A stretch of 64,000 nt of DNA from Pycnococcus provasolii (GCA_049487715.1 CP150553.1:868001-932000); one strand, 5' to 3'; numbered from the stretch's first letter, positions 9,770 to 20,243 are shown. Notes: generated by a model from the sequence alone, not told the origin. Numbers and translations: made by a program.

Positions 9770-12205
9770 ATGGCGTCCTCGGAGTCACCCTCCTCCGCTG
9801 AAGACGCGTCGCTGAAGGCGCAGAGGGTGAAGTCGCTACTGAGCAGCTACTACGGGGCTGCTGAAGACCCTTCTTCCAACAACAACGGCCACGGCGACAA
9901 TGGTGCTGGTGCTGGTGGTGGTCGCACCTCACACCTACGCTTGTCCTCCCCCTCGTCTTCCTCTTCGTCCTCGGTGTCGCTCAACGTCGACGCCGCGCAC
10001 TTCGACAAAGATCGGTTCATGCGACAACTACTCAGAGGAACGCGACTTGACGGCTTGCTGAAAAAACACGCGGACATGTCGTCGGAAATCAGATCCCTAG
10101 ACAGCGACATGCAAATGCTTGTGTACGAAAACTACAGCAAGTTCATCGCAGCCACGGATACCATTCGCACCATGAAGCACAACGTTGACACGATGACGTC
10201 CAACACAGACCAGCTCATGACGCTCATGGGAGGAGTCGCCGTGCGCTCTGACAGCGTCAACGATAAACTCGACAAGCAACGAAACAAAATCGAGGAACTC
10301 AGCCGCGTGCGAACGGTGCTCAAGAAGCTGCAGGTGCTCCTCGACCTGCCCGCGAGACTCAAGGCGTGCCTCGAGGCGGACGCGCTCACGCTCGCCGTCG
10401 GGTACGTCGCTGGGGCAAAGCCGCTTCTCAGCAGATATGCGGCACTCGCGGATATCAGGCCGAGCGTCGAGCAAGCTTCCGTGGAGCTGCGCAAACGCCT
10501 GTACGCAAGGCTCGGGCTTGCCGGCGAGGATGAGAATAACGGCGGCGAAGGCGAGGGGGGGCAGCAGCAGCAGCAAAAAAGAGCGACGACCACATCAGAG
10601 CAGGCGGAATGTATCGCCCTGCTCGGCAAACTCGGCGAGCCGACGGAGCGTCTGCAGGCGGATCTGCTCGGTGCTTGGTGCGCTGAACTTAAGGTGGCTC
10701 TAGCATCCGTCACCGCGAGTGAACAGGAGGAGGTGCGGGAAGCATCAGCCCCACCTCCTCCACCACCTCCTCCTCAGGAGGTTGTTCGACGCGTTTCGAC
10801 GTCATTTCTGGGAGAGGTGGCGCGCTGTGCCAAGGTGTACGCCGAACTTTTCCCACCTGAGGGACGGGCGACGCTCGTCGCAAGCCTGTCTGAGCTGTTC
10901 AAGAAGTGCTTCGCGACACTCGAGGCATCACTTTCGTACCTCCCAGGAGACGACGACAACGAAGAGGATGATGGTAGCGAGAGCCTCACGTCCGTGCGAT
11001 CGCTCGTTGCGGGTGGAGGAAGCTCGTCGACGCGAGGTGCCGCGGCTCTAGCATCCGCGCTCGCGTCCGTTTGTGGTGACCTGGAAAGTCTCTCCCCACT
11101 GCTCCCCGAGCTGAAGCTTGCCGAGAGATCACAAAGCCTCATGGAGAATGTTCTCAGGGCGAGAGTTGCACGCATGCTTAGCCTTCTTGAGGCGAGGATC
11201 GAGAGGGAAGTTGTGCGCAATGCCGCCGGCGACGGCGCGTCGACGACCACGCTGCAAGATGCCTACGGTGCTGCCGTATCCTGCCAGCGTGACGGCCTCG
11301 CCGCCTACCTCGGCGAGTGTCGTGTGATGATGGGTGGCATTGCCGGTGACGTTCGCCTCGTTCTTGTTGAGGTGTGCGGAGCCGGGGCGCTTCGCCTCGC
11401 CTCGTGTGCGTCCGACGCCGTGCAGCGTTGGTCGTGCGCACAGCTCGGCGCATACTTGGCGTGGGGTACCGCGAGTGATCCGCCACCTCAGGGTGGTCCA
11501 CCGCCGTCGTCGCGGGCGCCTCCACCGCCCGGTGCGCTGCTGACGTGCGCGATGCTTCTCAAGCAGTATTCCGCCACCGCGGCGGCGAAGGAGGTGGAGT
11601 CTGCGCTTGGAGACGGCGTAACCGCGGCGGATGCCCTGCGATCCATGGGTCCAAGTTTTGTGGAGTCGAGCCAGCGTGCTCTGATGGCATACGCCGAGGC
11701 TGTGGGCAGAAGGCTTGCACTGACAGCGGGCACGAGCTTCGAGCTCGTTGCCTGGCGCACGATGAGTTCCGCCCCTCGCCGCGTCAGTGAGGGAATGAAG
11801 ATGGTTCTCAGTCAGGTTGCGGATGTGGAGACGGAGACGAGACAGCTGCTTCCGTCGACGGGTGCCGCCGGCGAGAGTGCACAGCTCGTCGCGAGGGACG
11901 TTGAGCGCATGGTTGGCGGCTCGGGCGACGGCATCACGTACGCGGAGGAGTTGGTAGGTCGTGCGGTTGCGGTGATGCTCGGCGACCTGATTGCTCGCGT
12001 ACGTGCATCCACATTTAGCGTTTGCGGGCTGCAGCAGCTGCAGCTTGACGTGCACGCTCTCAGAGGTTTGAGCCGCTTTAGCGCGGGTGACGCCGTGCCA
12101 GCATCCACGATGCTCGATAGAGTGCTTGCGGCTGCGGAAAGGAGGTGCTTGGAGACTCCTACTTTGTTGGAAAAGCCTATCCTGGAAAGGCTGAGTAGTG
12201 GCTGA
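9770..12205 (+). CDS. VPS51: VPS51, GARP/EARP tethering complex subunit
   Basis: An 811-aa protein. The N-terminal block HFDKDRFMRQLLRGTRLDGLL followed by EIRSLDSDMQMLVYENYSKFI and ATDTIRTMKHNVDTM is the hallmark of VPS51, which tethers endosome-derived vesicles at the trans-Golgi network with VPS52-54. The coiled-coil N-terminal region spans about residues 80-190; the rest is helical with low-complexity inserts (Gln run near 265, Pro run near 330, acidic run near 400), as in CATCHR tethers. The ATG at 9770 follows a CT-rich leader and a telobox cluster. A TGTAA signal lies at 12222-12226, just after the stop. Confidence 0.85.
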   Translation: MASSESPSSAEDASLKAQRVKSLLSSYYGAAEDPSSNNNGHGDNGAGAGGGRTSHLRLSSPSSSSSSSVSLNVDAAHFDKDRFMRQLLRGTRLDGLLKKHADMSSEIRSLDSDMQMLVYENYSKFIAATDTIRTMKHNVDTMTSNTDQLMTLMGGVAVRSDSVNDKLDKQRNKIEELSRVRTVLKKLQVLLDLPARLKACLEADALTLAVGYVAGAKPLLSRYAALADIRPSVEQASVELRKRLYARLGLAGEDENNGGEGEGGQQQQQKRATTTSEQAECIALLGKLGEPTERLQADLLGAWCAELKVALASVTASEQEEVREASAPPPPPPPPQEVVRRVSTSFLGEVARCAKVYAELFPPEGRATLVASLSELFKKCFATLEASLSYLPGDDDNEEDDGSESLTSVRSLVAGGGSSSTRGAAALASALASVCGDLESLSPLLPELKLAERSQSLMENVLRARVARMLSLLEARIEREVVRNAAGDGASTTTLQDAYGAAVSCQRDGLAAYLGECRVMMGGIAGDVRLVLVEVCGAGALRLASCASDAVQRWSCAQLGAYLAWGTASDPPPQGGPPPSSRAPPPPGALLTCAMLLKQYSATAAAKEVESALGDGVTAADALRSMGPSFVESSQRALMAYAEAVGRRLALTAGTSFELVAWRTMSSAPRRVSEGMKMVLSQVADVETETRQLLPSTGAAGESAQLVARDVERMVGGSGDGITYAEELVGRAVAVMLGDLIARVRASTFSVCGLQQLQLDVHALRGLSRFSAGDAVPASTMLDRVLAAAERRCLETPTLLEKPILERLSSG

Positions 12206-12433
12206 GTAAAAGCCTGAGCCTTGTAACTGTTCTAAAACTACATTTAGAAAAATGTGAAGAGTGGTTGGGACAACCTGGTTTTGGGCGTGATTGTTTTTTT
12301 TATTCCTTATTCTTAGTACTCTGTAGTCTATTTACAGCACAACAATTTGCAGTCAATCAATCAATCAATCAATCAATGGTGGTTCAAAATTGCCACCCTA
12401 TTGCGGAGCGCCAACAACGTTTCTCTTTCGTGT

Positions 12434-12967
12434 TCAAGTCACTACTTCCGTTTGCAGACGCGCGCGTAGATTCATCAACTCGTTCTCGAGCACCTCGAGT
12501 TTCCTTCCAGCTTCTACGAGCTCGTTATCGCGCTCCGCCAGGGTCGCTTCGAGCGTTGCTATGGTGTCTACGAGTTGACCGACGACGTGATCGTTGTTGT
12601 CGTCTTTGTTTTCTGCCACCATCGCTCTGCTCAGGCTGAATGGTGCCGAAGTCTGCTCGTGCTTCCGCTTGACGATTGCGCTGTCTATGTTTGAGACGAG
12701 CGCCTTGTACGACGCACTGAGCGCCTGGAACTCCTCGAGTATGGCCTCCGTTCCCTCGTCCGCCTCTTCCATCGCGTACGAGCAGACTTCGGATGCTGCT
12801 GCTGCCACCGTGATGCCTTGTGTTTGTCTTCGAATTCTCCCAAACCCAAACGCAAGGGTTGCTCGCCTCCTTATTGCGGTGCTTCTGGCCGGAACCCTGA
12901 CAAGAAGCATGGGAGAGAGGAGCACCACCCTGGTAGGAGTCGTGACAAGACGTGCTGCTGACGCCAT
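12434..12967 (-). CDS. Hypothetical plastid-like coiled-coil protein
   Basis: A 177-aa product from ATG 12967. The first 55 residues are basic, with Ala, Ser and hydroxylated residues and no acids, typical of an organelle transit peptide. The C-terminal half is a predicted coiled coil (from about residue 130, IATLEATLAERDNELVEAG and ELMNLRARLQ). I do not recognise a family. It is convergent with VPS51. Telobox motifs lie 260-290 nt upstream. Confidence 0.55.
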   Translation of the reverse strand: MASAARLVTTPTRVVLLSPMLLVRVPARSTAIRRRATLAFGFGRIRRQTQGITVAAAASEVCSYAMEEADEGTEAILEEFQALSASYKALVSNIDSAIVKRKHEQTSAPFSLSRAMVAENKDDNNDHVVGQLVDTIATLEATLAERDNELVEAGRKLEVLENELMNLRARLQTEVVT

Positions 12968-13592
12968 GACAACTGATAGTATGATCGAGGTTTGTGTGAT
13001 GGGGAAAAGGCGCGTGCCGGGTAGGACTCACTCACCCTGGGAAAGACCCTCTGGCTTGTCTGGGAGGGGCCGGAAGGGGAAGGGAAGGGACGGAGGAGAA
13101 AAAAGTGCACAAGGGAAGTCCCCTTCCTCCATTCCTGGGAAATCTCGAATGCAGATTCTATGGGCACGGCTCATGGGGCAAGCAAGACCCGGGCTGCCCG
13201 GCCCGGCTGCCCGGGGAACCCCGAATGTTAGGGTTAGATATTTTTAGGGTTAGCAGTTCGGGTTCGCTCAGAGTTCGCTCTCCTGTTCGGGTTTCCTCTC
13301 TCGCCCTTCCCCTTCCCCTCGTGAGTGACGTCCCTTGACCCCGGGGGTCCCGCTCTGCTTTCTGCCTTCTGCCTTCTGCCGCTTTTCCCTCCGCTTGCCC
13401 CTCTCACCCCCGCTTTCCCTCCCGGCCATGTCACGCTCTCTCTCCCTCCCTCTCTCCACGCTTTCTTCACTTTCTCGCTCGTCCTCTTTTTTTTTTACTT
13501 CACGCTTTCTTAGGAAGATGGACTTGTGCTCTTCCTCCATCTTACCTTTTCGGCTCATAATAATAATAAGCTCGCGTTATCGAGACCCTTAG
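12968..13592. other. Intergenic promoter region, pyrimidine-rich
   Basis: This 625-nt gap separates two divergent genes. It contains two telobox motifs at 13227-13238 and 13243-13253 around an AT core, then about 250 nt of strongly pyrimidine-rich plus-strand DNA (CTTCTGCC and CCCTCCCT motifs, a T9 run) leading to the start at 13593. Open frames on its purine-rich minus strand are low-complexity and not credible genes. Confidence 0.5.
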
Positions 13593-14561
13593 ATGACGCG
13601 CAAGCGCGTGTTCGTCGCGGACGCGGATGGCGAGCCGTACGCCGTGACGGTCGACGTCGGCGACGACGACGACGACACTGACACGCCGTCCGCCGTGCGA
13701 ACGTGCTGCGTGTCCATGGGAAGGTACTTCGCGCGCATACTCTGCGCACTCATCGTACCGCCGTTGCGCGCAATCGCTATCATCCTGATGTGGCCCATTC
13801 AGCTGCTCGTCGCCACCTTCACGCCAAAGGTGGCGCGCGCACTTCCCGTCGAACTCAGCGACAGGTGGTGGTGGGGAAGTCGCGGCGGCGGGTGTGACGC
13901 CACGGGACTCAAGCAGGCGCGTGCCATCAAGGCGATAAGCTTCGTCGCCGTGCGCTGCCTTCCTCGGTGCTTTCAAGAATATCTTGACCGTCGCGCGGTG
14001 GCAAAGGCGATCGCAACTGGCAAGCCTGCGGGAAGCATGCTTTCGATGGTTGACGAGTACAACGCGTTGAGCAAGGCACCGACGATTGCCGCAGGGATGA
14101 AGGCTCTGGGCATGAAGCGTCTCGACGAGTGGTTCTGGCGTAAGTCTACTACTAACCACCAAAACACACACACAAAAACAAAACAAACACTAACAACCAA
14201 ACACACTAAATAAAACAGGACCTAACGAAATCTCACGTACACCGAACAGCAAACAGCTCACGCACCCTATGCTGCGCCCTGTGCAGTACGTGCCAATCCC
14301 CACGCATCCATTTACGGATCCGACGACATTTCCGTGGGTGGCGCGCATCGAGAGCCAGTACCTTGTCGTCAAGGAAGAGCTGCAGGCTGTACTACGATCG
14401 AATCGCGGTTGGGCGGAACCTCTGCTGCCCGATTTCATGGGAAACGCATTCCGGTCCGCTAAGAAGGGCAAGACGGTCGGAGCTTCCTCTTCTCCTCCTC
14501 CTCCCGCTGATGGTGCTGCAGCGGCTGCGCCTGCACCAGAACCCGCGGGAAGCGACAGCAC

Positions 14562-14596
<35 letters not shown>

Positions 14597-15120
14597 TGAC
14601 GGTGGGTGATTGGCAACAGCTGATGTTCAACACACCACTTGGAACGTCGATTGACGAGAACAAGGAGGCGATGCCGAAGACCTGGGAGCTGCTTAAAAGC
14701 ATTCCCGGCTTCGTCGACAACAACTTTGCCATGATCTCGTCGCTTCGTCCTGGTGGACGCATTGCACCGCACGTCGGCCACACGAATCTTGTCACACGTC
14801 TACATCTCGCGATCGACGTGCCCGAGCCAAGCAAGAGCGCGATTCGAGTCGGCAACGACGTGCGCACTTGGGAGGAGGGGAAGGTGCTGCTCCTAAACGA
14901 CGCCTTTGATCACGAGGTGTGGACGTTTGGCACGAAGAACCGCACGGTGCTTTTTGCCGATATATGGAATCCTTCGCTGACTGCGGAGGACATTGCGGCT
15001 CTTAAGCCACACTGGGATGCGCAGAAAAATACGCTGGGTGTGATGGCGGCAAGCTACGAGCAGCACGCGAAGAAGCAGGGTCGTGAGGCGGGTGGTGGTG
15101 CGAACTGGTACGTTGCTTAA
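13593..15120 (+). CDS. Aspartyl/asparaginyl beta-hydroxylase-like protein, one intron
   Basis: Two exons, 13593-14139 and 14219-15120, giving 482 aa. Residues about 45-75 are hydrophobic (ILCALIVPPLRAIAIILMW), a likely membrane anchor. The C-terminal domain matches the Fe(II)/2-oxoglutarate oxygenase family of aspartyl/asparaginyl hydroxylases: LRPGGRIAPHVGHTN with the first iron His, TRLHLAI, and NDAFDHEVWTFG with the second. Family enzymes hydroxylate Asp/Asn in EGF-like or other substrates or act on lipids; the substrate is unknown. The intron joins R-P across a CG|A codon and restores one frame through the domain. A run of Asp from a GAC repeat (14562-14595) sits between anchor and catalytic domain. 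Confidence 0.8.
14140..14218 (+). other. Spliceosomal intron, 79 nt
   Basis: Donor GTAAGT at 14140, acceptor AAACAG ending at 14218. TACTAAC at 14150-14156 is close to the donor; CACTAAC at 14188-14194 lies about 25 nt before the acceptor and is the better branch-point candidate. Without removal, the frame ends at an in-intron TAA. Confidence 0.85.
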
Positions 15121-15514
15121 AAAGCGAAAAGAAAGGAGGGGGCTGAGATTTTGATTTTCAAACATAAACTTTTTTCAATGGGTTGGTACCCGTAACGTTC
15201 TCATTTTCGTTTACATCGTGCAACTAAATTCAATGGATGTTGCTTGCACGTGAAATCTAGAAACTTAACCTCGTACGACGTTCCCGACCTGGAGGCTGGT
15301 CAGGAATCGCCATTCCGTCGTCTTGGAATGGATCGGAACCGGAACCACGCCCTCACCAAGAATTGGGGGGGACGATTGCGATTGGTGAGACACGTTCTGG
15401 TTAGGGTTAGGGTTACGATTAGGGTTACGGTTAGGGCTCGTGGTGGCGCCGGTGGCTCTGGGTGTCCGTTCCGCCGCCGTGACAAGCAAGCCAGCGGATA
15501 AATAAAACAAAGTC
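15121..15514. other. Intergenic region with telobox cluster
   Basis: This 394-nt gap holds the 3' end of the hydroxylase gene, unremarkable sequence, and a telobox cluster at 15401-15436 (four TTAGGG-like units, two with a TTACG or TTACGG variant) ending about 80 nt upstream of the fibrillin start. No ORF is credible. Confidence 0.5.
15401..15436. promoter_or_regulatory. Telobox cluster
   Basis: Four GGTTAGGG/GATTAGGG-type units in 36 nt, partly degenerate, located 79-114 nt upstream of the proposed fibrillin ATG. Confidence 0.55.
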
Positions 15515-15686
15515 ATGATGCCCGCGCCTTCGACGACTTCTTCCAGCAAAACGATGGTGCGTCCACGCCATCATCTCTGCCTCGTCTCAGTGCTTCAGCA
15601 GCAGTAAGTAGACCCTCCCGCTGGCGCCTCTCTTCGTCAAATCCGTCGCAGCCACAGTCACAGTCAACCGAATCAGCCTCCTCACA

Positions 15687-15720
<34 letters not shown>

Positions 15721-16802
15721 TCCTCGCGCTCGTCGACAAAGGGAGGGATGACGACTCAGAATCCATTGACACACTGTTCGATGCGCTCGTCGAACAAGGA
15801 CGAACAGCCTCGCCAATCCTTCAAACCGACTCCTTAGTGGGAAACTACGAAGTCGCGTGGGAGGCTCCCAGTGCCGCGCAGGGTAAGAGCCGACCGGCGG
15901 GGGGGAAGTTCACGAGCGGCGTGGGAGCGAAGCTATTCCCAAGCAGTGAAAAAAGACAGGATATCGCCGTCTCCGACGACGGCGAGCTGCTCGTGCGCAA
16001 CTGGATCGCATTTGACCTACTCGGCATCTTGCCAGGTTCCGTCGAGCTGAAAGGGCGCGTAAGGGCTCTCATCAACCTCGACGACGTTCCTCCCGCGCCA
16101 CCGCCAAAACCGGTAGACCCTGACGACGAGCCCATCATGGTCAGAGCACGCAAGCTCGCGGCGAGCTGGCAGCAGGTAAAGGTGGAACAAGCTGAAATAG
16201 ACGGCAAGCCACCTCCACCTCCTCCGACGCAACTACAGGACAACAACGACGACTGGGAGCAGAGCGACCCCGGACTTGAGGCGCGCGCGCTCAAGACGCT
16301 CGAGGCACTCGGCGACAACGCGCCTAAGGTGCTCGGTGTGCCCACGCTTGGCACCGTCAGGGCTTCGACGCACGCTCTCGTCGCCTTCACTCGCCCATCC
16401 ATCCGGCTGGGCTTCCTGCCTCCGTTCAACCTCGGACCTCCGAGTCGCGTTCTGCTGAGCGTTCCCTACCTGGACAAGCGCTTACGCCTTGGTCTTGGCG
16501 GACGAGGGAGTCGATTTGTCTTCCGTCGTGTTGGCGACGACGACGACGACGACGTTCAGGGTGCGGATCCCGAGCGCGACGCGCAGCGCGCCGCAAAGGG
16601 ACGCGAGCGTGCAATGCGACGACTCAGCACAATCGCCTCAGCCGTCGCGTGCGCCGCCATCTTCGGAGGAAGCAAGTGGCTCGTTCTTGGCATCACAGCC
16701 GCCCTCGGATGGGGCATTCTGTTTGTTTTATGGAGGGGTGGACAGGTTAGTGTGGCGAGGAAGCGACGAGCTGAGAGGCGCATCGGAATGTCAGCTCCAT
16801 GA
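15515..16802 (+). CDS. Plastid lipid-associated protein (PAP/fibrillin), one inferred intron
   Basis: Proposed exons 15515-15603 and 15677-16802, 404 aa. Exon 1 encodes a basic Ser-rich transit-like peptide from ATG 15515. The fibrillin signature follows: ALVDKGRDDDSESI, then SLVGNYEVAWEAP, the PAGGKFTSGVGAKLF block and FDLLGILPGSVELKGRV. Fibrillins sit on thylakoids and plastoglobules and bind lipids. The C-terminus has one or two membrane-spanning stretches (IASAVACAAIFGG and WLVLGITAALGWGILFVLW), which is unusual for soluble fibrillins. The frame is clearly coding from 15720 on; the splice pair GTAAGT/ATCAG is chosen because it alone keeps phase. A GTC repeat gives a poly-Val run directly after the acceptor. 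Confidence 0.7.
15604..15676 (+). other. Inferred intron, 73 nt
   Basis: Donor GTAAGT at 15604, acceptor AATCAG ending at 15676. Nearer AG dinucleotides at 15657, 15663 and 15687 break the phase. Size matches the other introns in the window, but the acceptor is not certain. Confidence 0.55.
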
Positions 16803-16866
16803 GTTGAGTGATCAAAAGAAGAAAAAAAGGTAACACAGTATATGATTTTCTAAAAAAAACTTATTA

Positions 16867-18108
16867 TTAGTTCGTTGCATCTTCGATTGCACGAATGCAC
16901 TCGCCAACATCCTTCCCCTCGGACATCGCTGCCATCAACGCGGTGTACTCGCGCCTGTGCGTTCGAATCATCTTCGCACCCTGCATGGTTGCCCACCGCG
17001 TGATGTTGAGTTGACTCTGGTTGTCCACAGGTTCCTCCGCGCGATTTAGCAGCTGTTGAAGATCCACTAAATCAGCAGTTTGGCCTTGGCAGTCTTCGTA
17101 GTGAAGCCCCTCAGCCGCGACGCCAGCCATGGCGATCACCGAGAGCGCTGATAGCTCGTCCACGTTCAGGCGCCCTTGGAAGATGGGTCTGCCGATTCTT
17201 GCCGCCAATAAATCTGTGTGCGTCTCACCGATGGCAAGGCTATACCCCGTAACGGGCACTCCAAGTAAGTAGGCTGTCAAAAAGTGGCCCGCCTCGTGGC
17301 GCAGCGCACGTTCCTTGTAGTCAGGGTTGACGAGGTTCACACGGTCAATTGCAAACTGCAGGAGTCCGGGCGACGTACTCCCGATGGTCAATATGACAAT
17401 CATAACCCCTCCGAGCAGATACGGAACGAAGAAACCCCAGTCTCCAGGTAGAACGTATCCCGCAATCGTCGCGGGAACGGCAGTTCCAAGGAATGAAGCC
17501 ACCAAGAAGGTTGCCTCGTTGCGCGTGCTCGGCGTTCCTAGTGCCTCCGGGTCCTTGATGCCCGCCACCTTGAGCTCCTGCATCGTCGCGCGCATGTCTC
17601 GAATGGTGTCCACGTTCATGGAGTTTTTCGTCGCGGCATCGAACGCATTCGTGACGTTCGCGTCGCTCAGCTTCTGCAGCGCGGCGAGCACGCCGTTTCC
17701 CGCGGTTCCTCGCGACCTTTCGGACGGCGGCATGCCTCGCAGCGCCTCGATCTCCGCGTCGAGCTGTTTCCACATGGCTGCTGCTTCCTGCGGCGTGGCG
17801 GGTGGCAGCGCCGCCTCCAGCTTCTCGACGACGCTAGCCTCCTCCTCGACCTTTATCGTTGGCGGCGCCGGCTTCGGCTCCTCCTCCTTTGGCGGCGTAG
17901 GAGTCGCGGGTTCCGGCGTCCCCAGGAGAGCGTCGAGGGCGCTCATGGTATCCTTCTTGTCCCCGGCGCCTGCGTTGCTGTTTTCTGCCGAGCAGTTTGC
18001 ACGCACGATTTTCCTCAGACACAGGGGACGAAGACGTGCCGGGCCAGAAGGGCGAGAGGGTGCGCGTGCACATCGAGACGGCTTCATCTTCAACGAAGGG
18101 GCGAGCAT
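16867..18108 (-). CDS. Plastid M41-like metalloprotease homologue without AAA domain
   Basis: A 413-aa product from ATG 18108. The N-terminus (KPSRCARAPSRPSG) looks like a chloroplast transit peptide. A Pro/Glu-rich linker and helical region precede two membrane segments (LVASFLGTAVPATIAGYVL and FVPYLLGGVMIVILTIG). The zinc motif HEAGHFLTAY matches the FtsH (M41) peptidase, but there is no ATPase domain. Plants have a family of such plastid M41-like membrane proteins of poorly known role. The frame is open to 18234, with another ATG at 18195, so the start is uncertain. It is divergent from the CCD gene across a 261-nt promoter with telobox motifs. Confidence 0.75.
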   Translation of the reverse strand: MLAPSLKMKPSRCARAPSRPSGPARLRPLCLRKIVRANCSAENSNAGAGDKKDTMSALDALLGTPEPATPTPPKEEEPKPAPPTIKVEEEASVVEKLEAALPPATPQEAAAMWKQLDAEIEALRGMPPSERSRGTAGNGVLAALQKLSDANVTNAFDAATKNSMNVDTIRDMRATMQELKVAGIKDPEALGTPSTRNEATFLVASFLGTAVPATIAGYVLPGDWGFFVPYLLGGVMIVILTIGSTSPGLLQFAIDRVNLVNPDYKERALRHEAGHFLTAYLLGVPVTGYSLAIGETHTDLLAARIGRPIFQGRLNVDELSALSVIAMAGVAAEGLHYEDCQGQTADLVDLQQLLNRAEEPVDNQSQLNITRWATMQGAKMIRTHRREYTALMAAMSEGKDVGECIRAIEDATN

Positions 18109-18235
18109 CTTGCTTGAGAATGGAGGGTGCGCGCCTGGTGTGCCCGAACCCAGCTGGCTGACTGACTGGGGTGGGGCGGAGAGGCGCTGGAACATTGGAG
18201 GGCGAACGTGGACCACAGAGCGCAGATTTCCCACG

Positions 18236-18277
18236 AACCCTAGCTAGCTAGGGTAGATTTCCATGGAAAACCCTAAC
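18236..18277. promoter_or_regulatory. Telobox pair in bidirectional promoter
   Basis: ACCCTAGCTAGCTAGGGT, a near-palindrome at 18236-18252, and AAACCCTAACG at about 18267-18277. They lie 93-134 nt upstream of the CCD ATG and 128-169 nt upstream of the M41-like ATG. Confidence 0.55.
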
Positions 18278-18369
18278 GCTCTGCCAGCCACTCACTTGAA
18301 CTTGTTTGTGCTCCTCCGGATCTCAATCTCCCCCTCTCCGCACTTTCCTTCACCCTTGCGGTTTCCGTG

Positions 18370-20127
18370 ATGATGGCCGCCGCCTCTCTTGCTGCGCGCT
18401 CACCTGCCGCCTCTTCACGCGTTCCTTGTGAAACCACTCCCTCTAAAGTCTCCCATCCCAAACGACTTGTTCGACGCCTCCAGGCGTCGACATCAACGTC
18501 AGCTTCAACATCAACGACTTCAGCGACTCCTCAGCAGCTCACAGACACGCACGAAACTCTGAACTTTCCCATCGAGCGTGTCATCTCAGACTGGCAGACG
18601 GGATATGTGTCACTCCACGGTGAACGCTCGGATGTCAAGCTCGACGTCACGAGTGGAGCAATTCCGAACAGTTTAAAGGGTGGGGTGCTCATAAGGAATG
18701 GGCCAGGTGCGCTCGAACGAGGGGGAGCGAAACTAAACCAGCCGTTCGACGGCGATGGGATGCTCGTGCGTCTGGCATTTGACACGGAAGGCGACTCGGT
18801 CAACTTCAGCAACGCCTACGTGAAAACCCAGGGATATGTCGACGAAGTGGCTGCGAACAAGTTCATCTACAAGAGCGCCTTCTCTACGGGAAATCCAGCA
18901 GGTGATTGGTTTTACAACCCGTTCGACTTCTCGACCAAAAATGTCGCGAACACGCACGTCGCCCTGCTCGGTGGACGTCTCCTCGCGCTGTGGGAAGGTG
19001 GCCTGCCACACGTCGTGGACCCGAAAACGCTTCAGACAACCGAAAAGGAGAGCCGGTGGGTTGACGGAAGTGTTGATGCGCCGTTCGCAGCTCACTACAA
19101 ACGCGCAGCCGCACCACCAGGCCAAACGGGAAGGCGGCTCGTCAATTTTGGCGCCAAGGCGGGACCAGGTGAGGCAATCATCACCTTCTACGAATTCGAA
19201 GACTCCGCCGACGCGAACGGACGCTGCGTTAGCAAGCGTGTCTTCCAAGTGCCCGGTGCTGGATTTGGATTCTTTCACGACATGGTCGTGACACCTTCAT
19301 ACTACATTCTTTTTCAGAATCCTGTGGAGATTGATGGCCGTGCCCTACTAACGGAGTACACGTTCGGACAGCGCAGCCTTGCAGGATGTCTTCAGTACAT
19401 CGGAGGACCGGAGCAGCCTTCGAAGGTGCTCGTCTTCCCACGAGGCGAGAAGCACGAGGCTCACGGGTACCAAAGCATCGAGTTGGACCCACACTTTGTG
19501 TTCCACCACGGGAATGCCTTCGAGCGCGAAGATGGAACTCTCGTCATTGATTCAGTGCACTGGCGCGAATTCGACTTCACTGCGACCGTAGATGTCATAC
19601 CGTCGAGCATTTATGTCGGTGGCATGCGATCGGAGATGCACCGCGTCGAGATCAATCCAGCGAATCCGTCGGCACGCGGGAAGCGCCAACGCATCTCGAA
19701 TCGGTGCTGCGAATTTCCTACCATCCATCCGCGGTGCGTAGGCTCGGAACATCGGTACATGTATGCCGCAGCCAGCCCCATCGATCATCCCGTTCTGTGG
19801 TCACCGAACCAGGGCGTGGTGAAGTTTGACATGGAGACGAACGCAACGCAGTACTGGCATGCGGGAGATCGCCGCTTTACGGGAGAGCCGATCTTTGTTC
19901 CTTCCAACGACGATCTTGACAGTTTTGACGGCGATGAGGATGCGGGAAACATTTTAGTTCTCGTCCACGATGCTGAAGAGCCTGACGAGAGCAAGCGCAC
20001 GTCGCTTGTTATTCTCGACGCTCAGAATATTGAGGACGGACCTGTGGCAACCGTGGCCATGCCAGAGACAATCCCCTTCGGACTTCATGGCGAATTTGTG
20101 AGTGCAAAGAAATGGGCCGCCCTCTAG
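18370..20127 (+). CDS. CCD: Carotenoid cleavage dioxygenase (CCD/NCED family)
   Basis: A 585-aa non-haem iron enzyme that cleaves carotenoids into apocarotenoids. The first 55 residues are Ala/Ser/Thr-rich and basic, fitting a plastid transit peptide. Family landmarks follow in order: GVLIRNGPG, PFDGDGMLVRL, and the four expected iron His contexts in NTHVALLGGRL, FFHDMVVT, FHHGNAFE and PFGLHGEF at the C-terminus. Whether it is a CCD1-, CCD8- or NCED-like branch cannot be told by eye. The first of two ATGs at 18370 is used. TGTAA at 20152-20156 is the likely poly(A) signal. It is convergent with the flavodiiron gene. Confidence 0.9.
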   Translation: MMAAASLAARSPAASSRVPCETTPSKVSHPKRLVRRLQASTSTSASTSTTSATPQQLTDTHETLNFPIERVISDWQTGYVSLHGERSDVKLDVTSGAIPNSLKGGVLIRNGPGALERGGAKLNQPFDGDGMLVRLAFDTEGDSVNFSNAYVKTQGYVDEVAANKFIYKSAFSTGNPAGDWFYNPFDFSTKNVANTHVALLGGRLLALWEGGLPHVVDPKTLQTTEKESRWVDGSVDAPFAAHYKRAAAPPGQTGRRLVNFGAKAGPGEAIITFYEFEDSADANGRCVSKRVFQVPGAGFGFFHDMVVTPSYYILFQNPVEIDGRALLTEYTFGQRSLAGCLQYIGGPEQPSKVLVFPRGEKHEAHGYQSIELDPHFVFHHGNAFEREDGTLVIDSVHWREFDFTATVDVIPSSIYVGGMRSEMHRVEINPANPSARGKRQRISNRCCEFPTIHPRCVGSEHRYMYAAASPIDHPVLWSPNQGVVKFDMETNATQYWHAGDRRFTGEPIFVPSNDDLDSFDGDEDAGNILVLVHDAEEPDESKRTSLVILDAQNIEDGPVATVAMPETIPFGLHGEFVSAKKWAAL

Positions 20128-20243
20128 CTAGGACTGTACTGAGACTATCGATGTAACAAACAATTTGTTTTCCCTTCTTCTTACCATGGTATTTGTGCTT
20201 TGAGGAGGGAGGGGCGTATCTATGGTTTCCTGCCTTCAGCAGC

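Noticed and set aside
12265-12639. Plus-strand ORF downstream of VPS51
   Set aside because: It starts in AT-rich 3' DNA with an ATCA repeat and overlaps the antisense coiled-coil gene; no motif supports it.
13268-13558. Minus-strand Arg/Glu/Lys-rich ORF
   Set aside because: It is the translation of a purine-rich strand opposite a pyrimidine-rich leader; the composition is pure low complexity.
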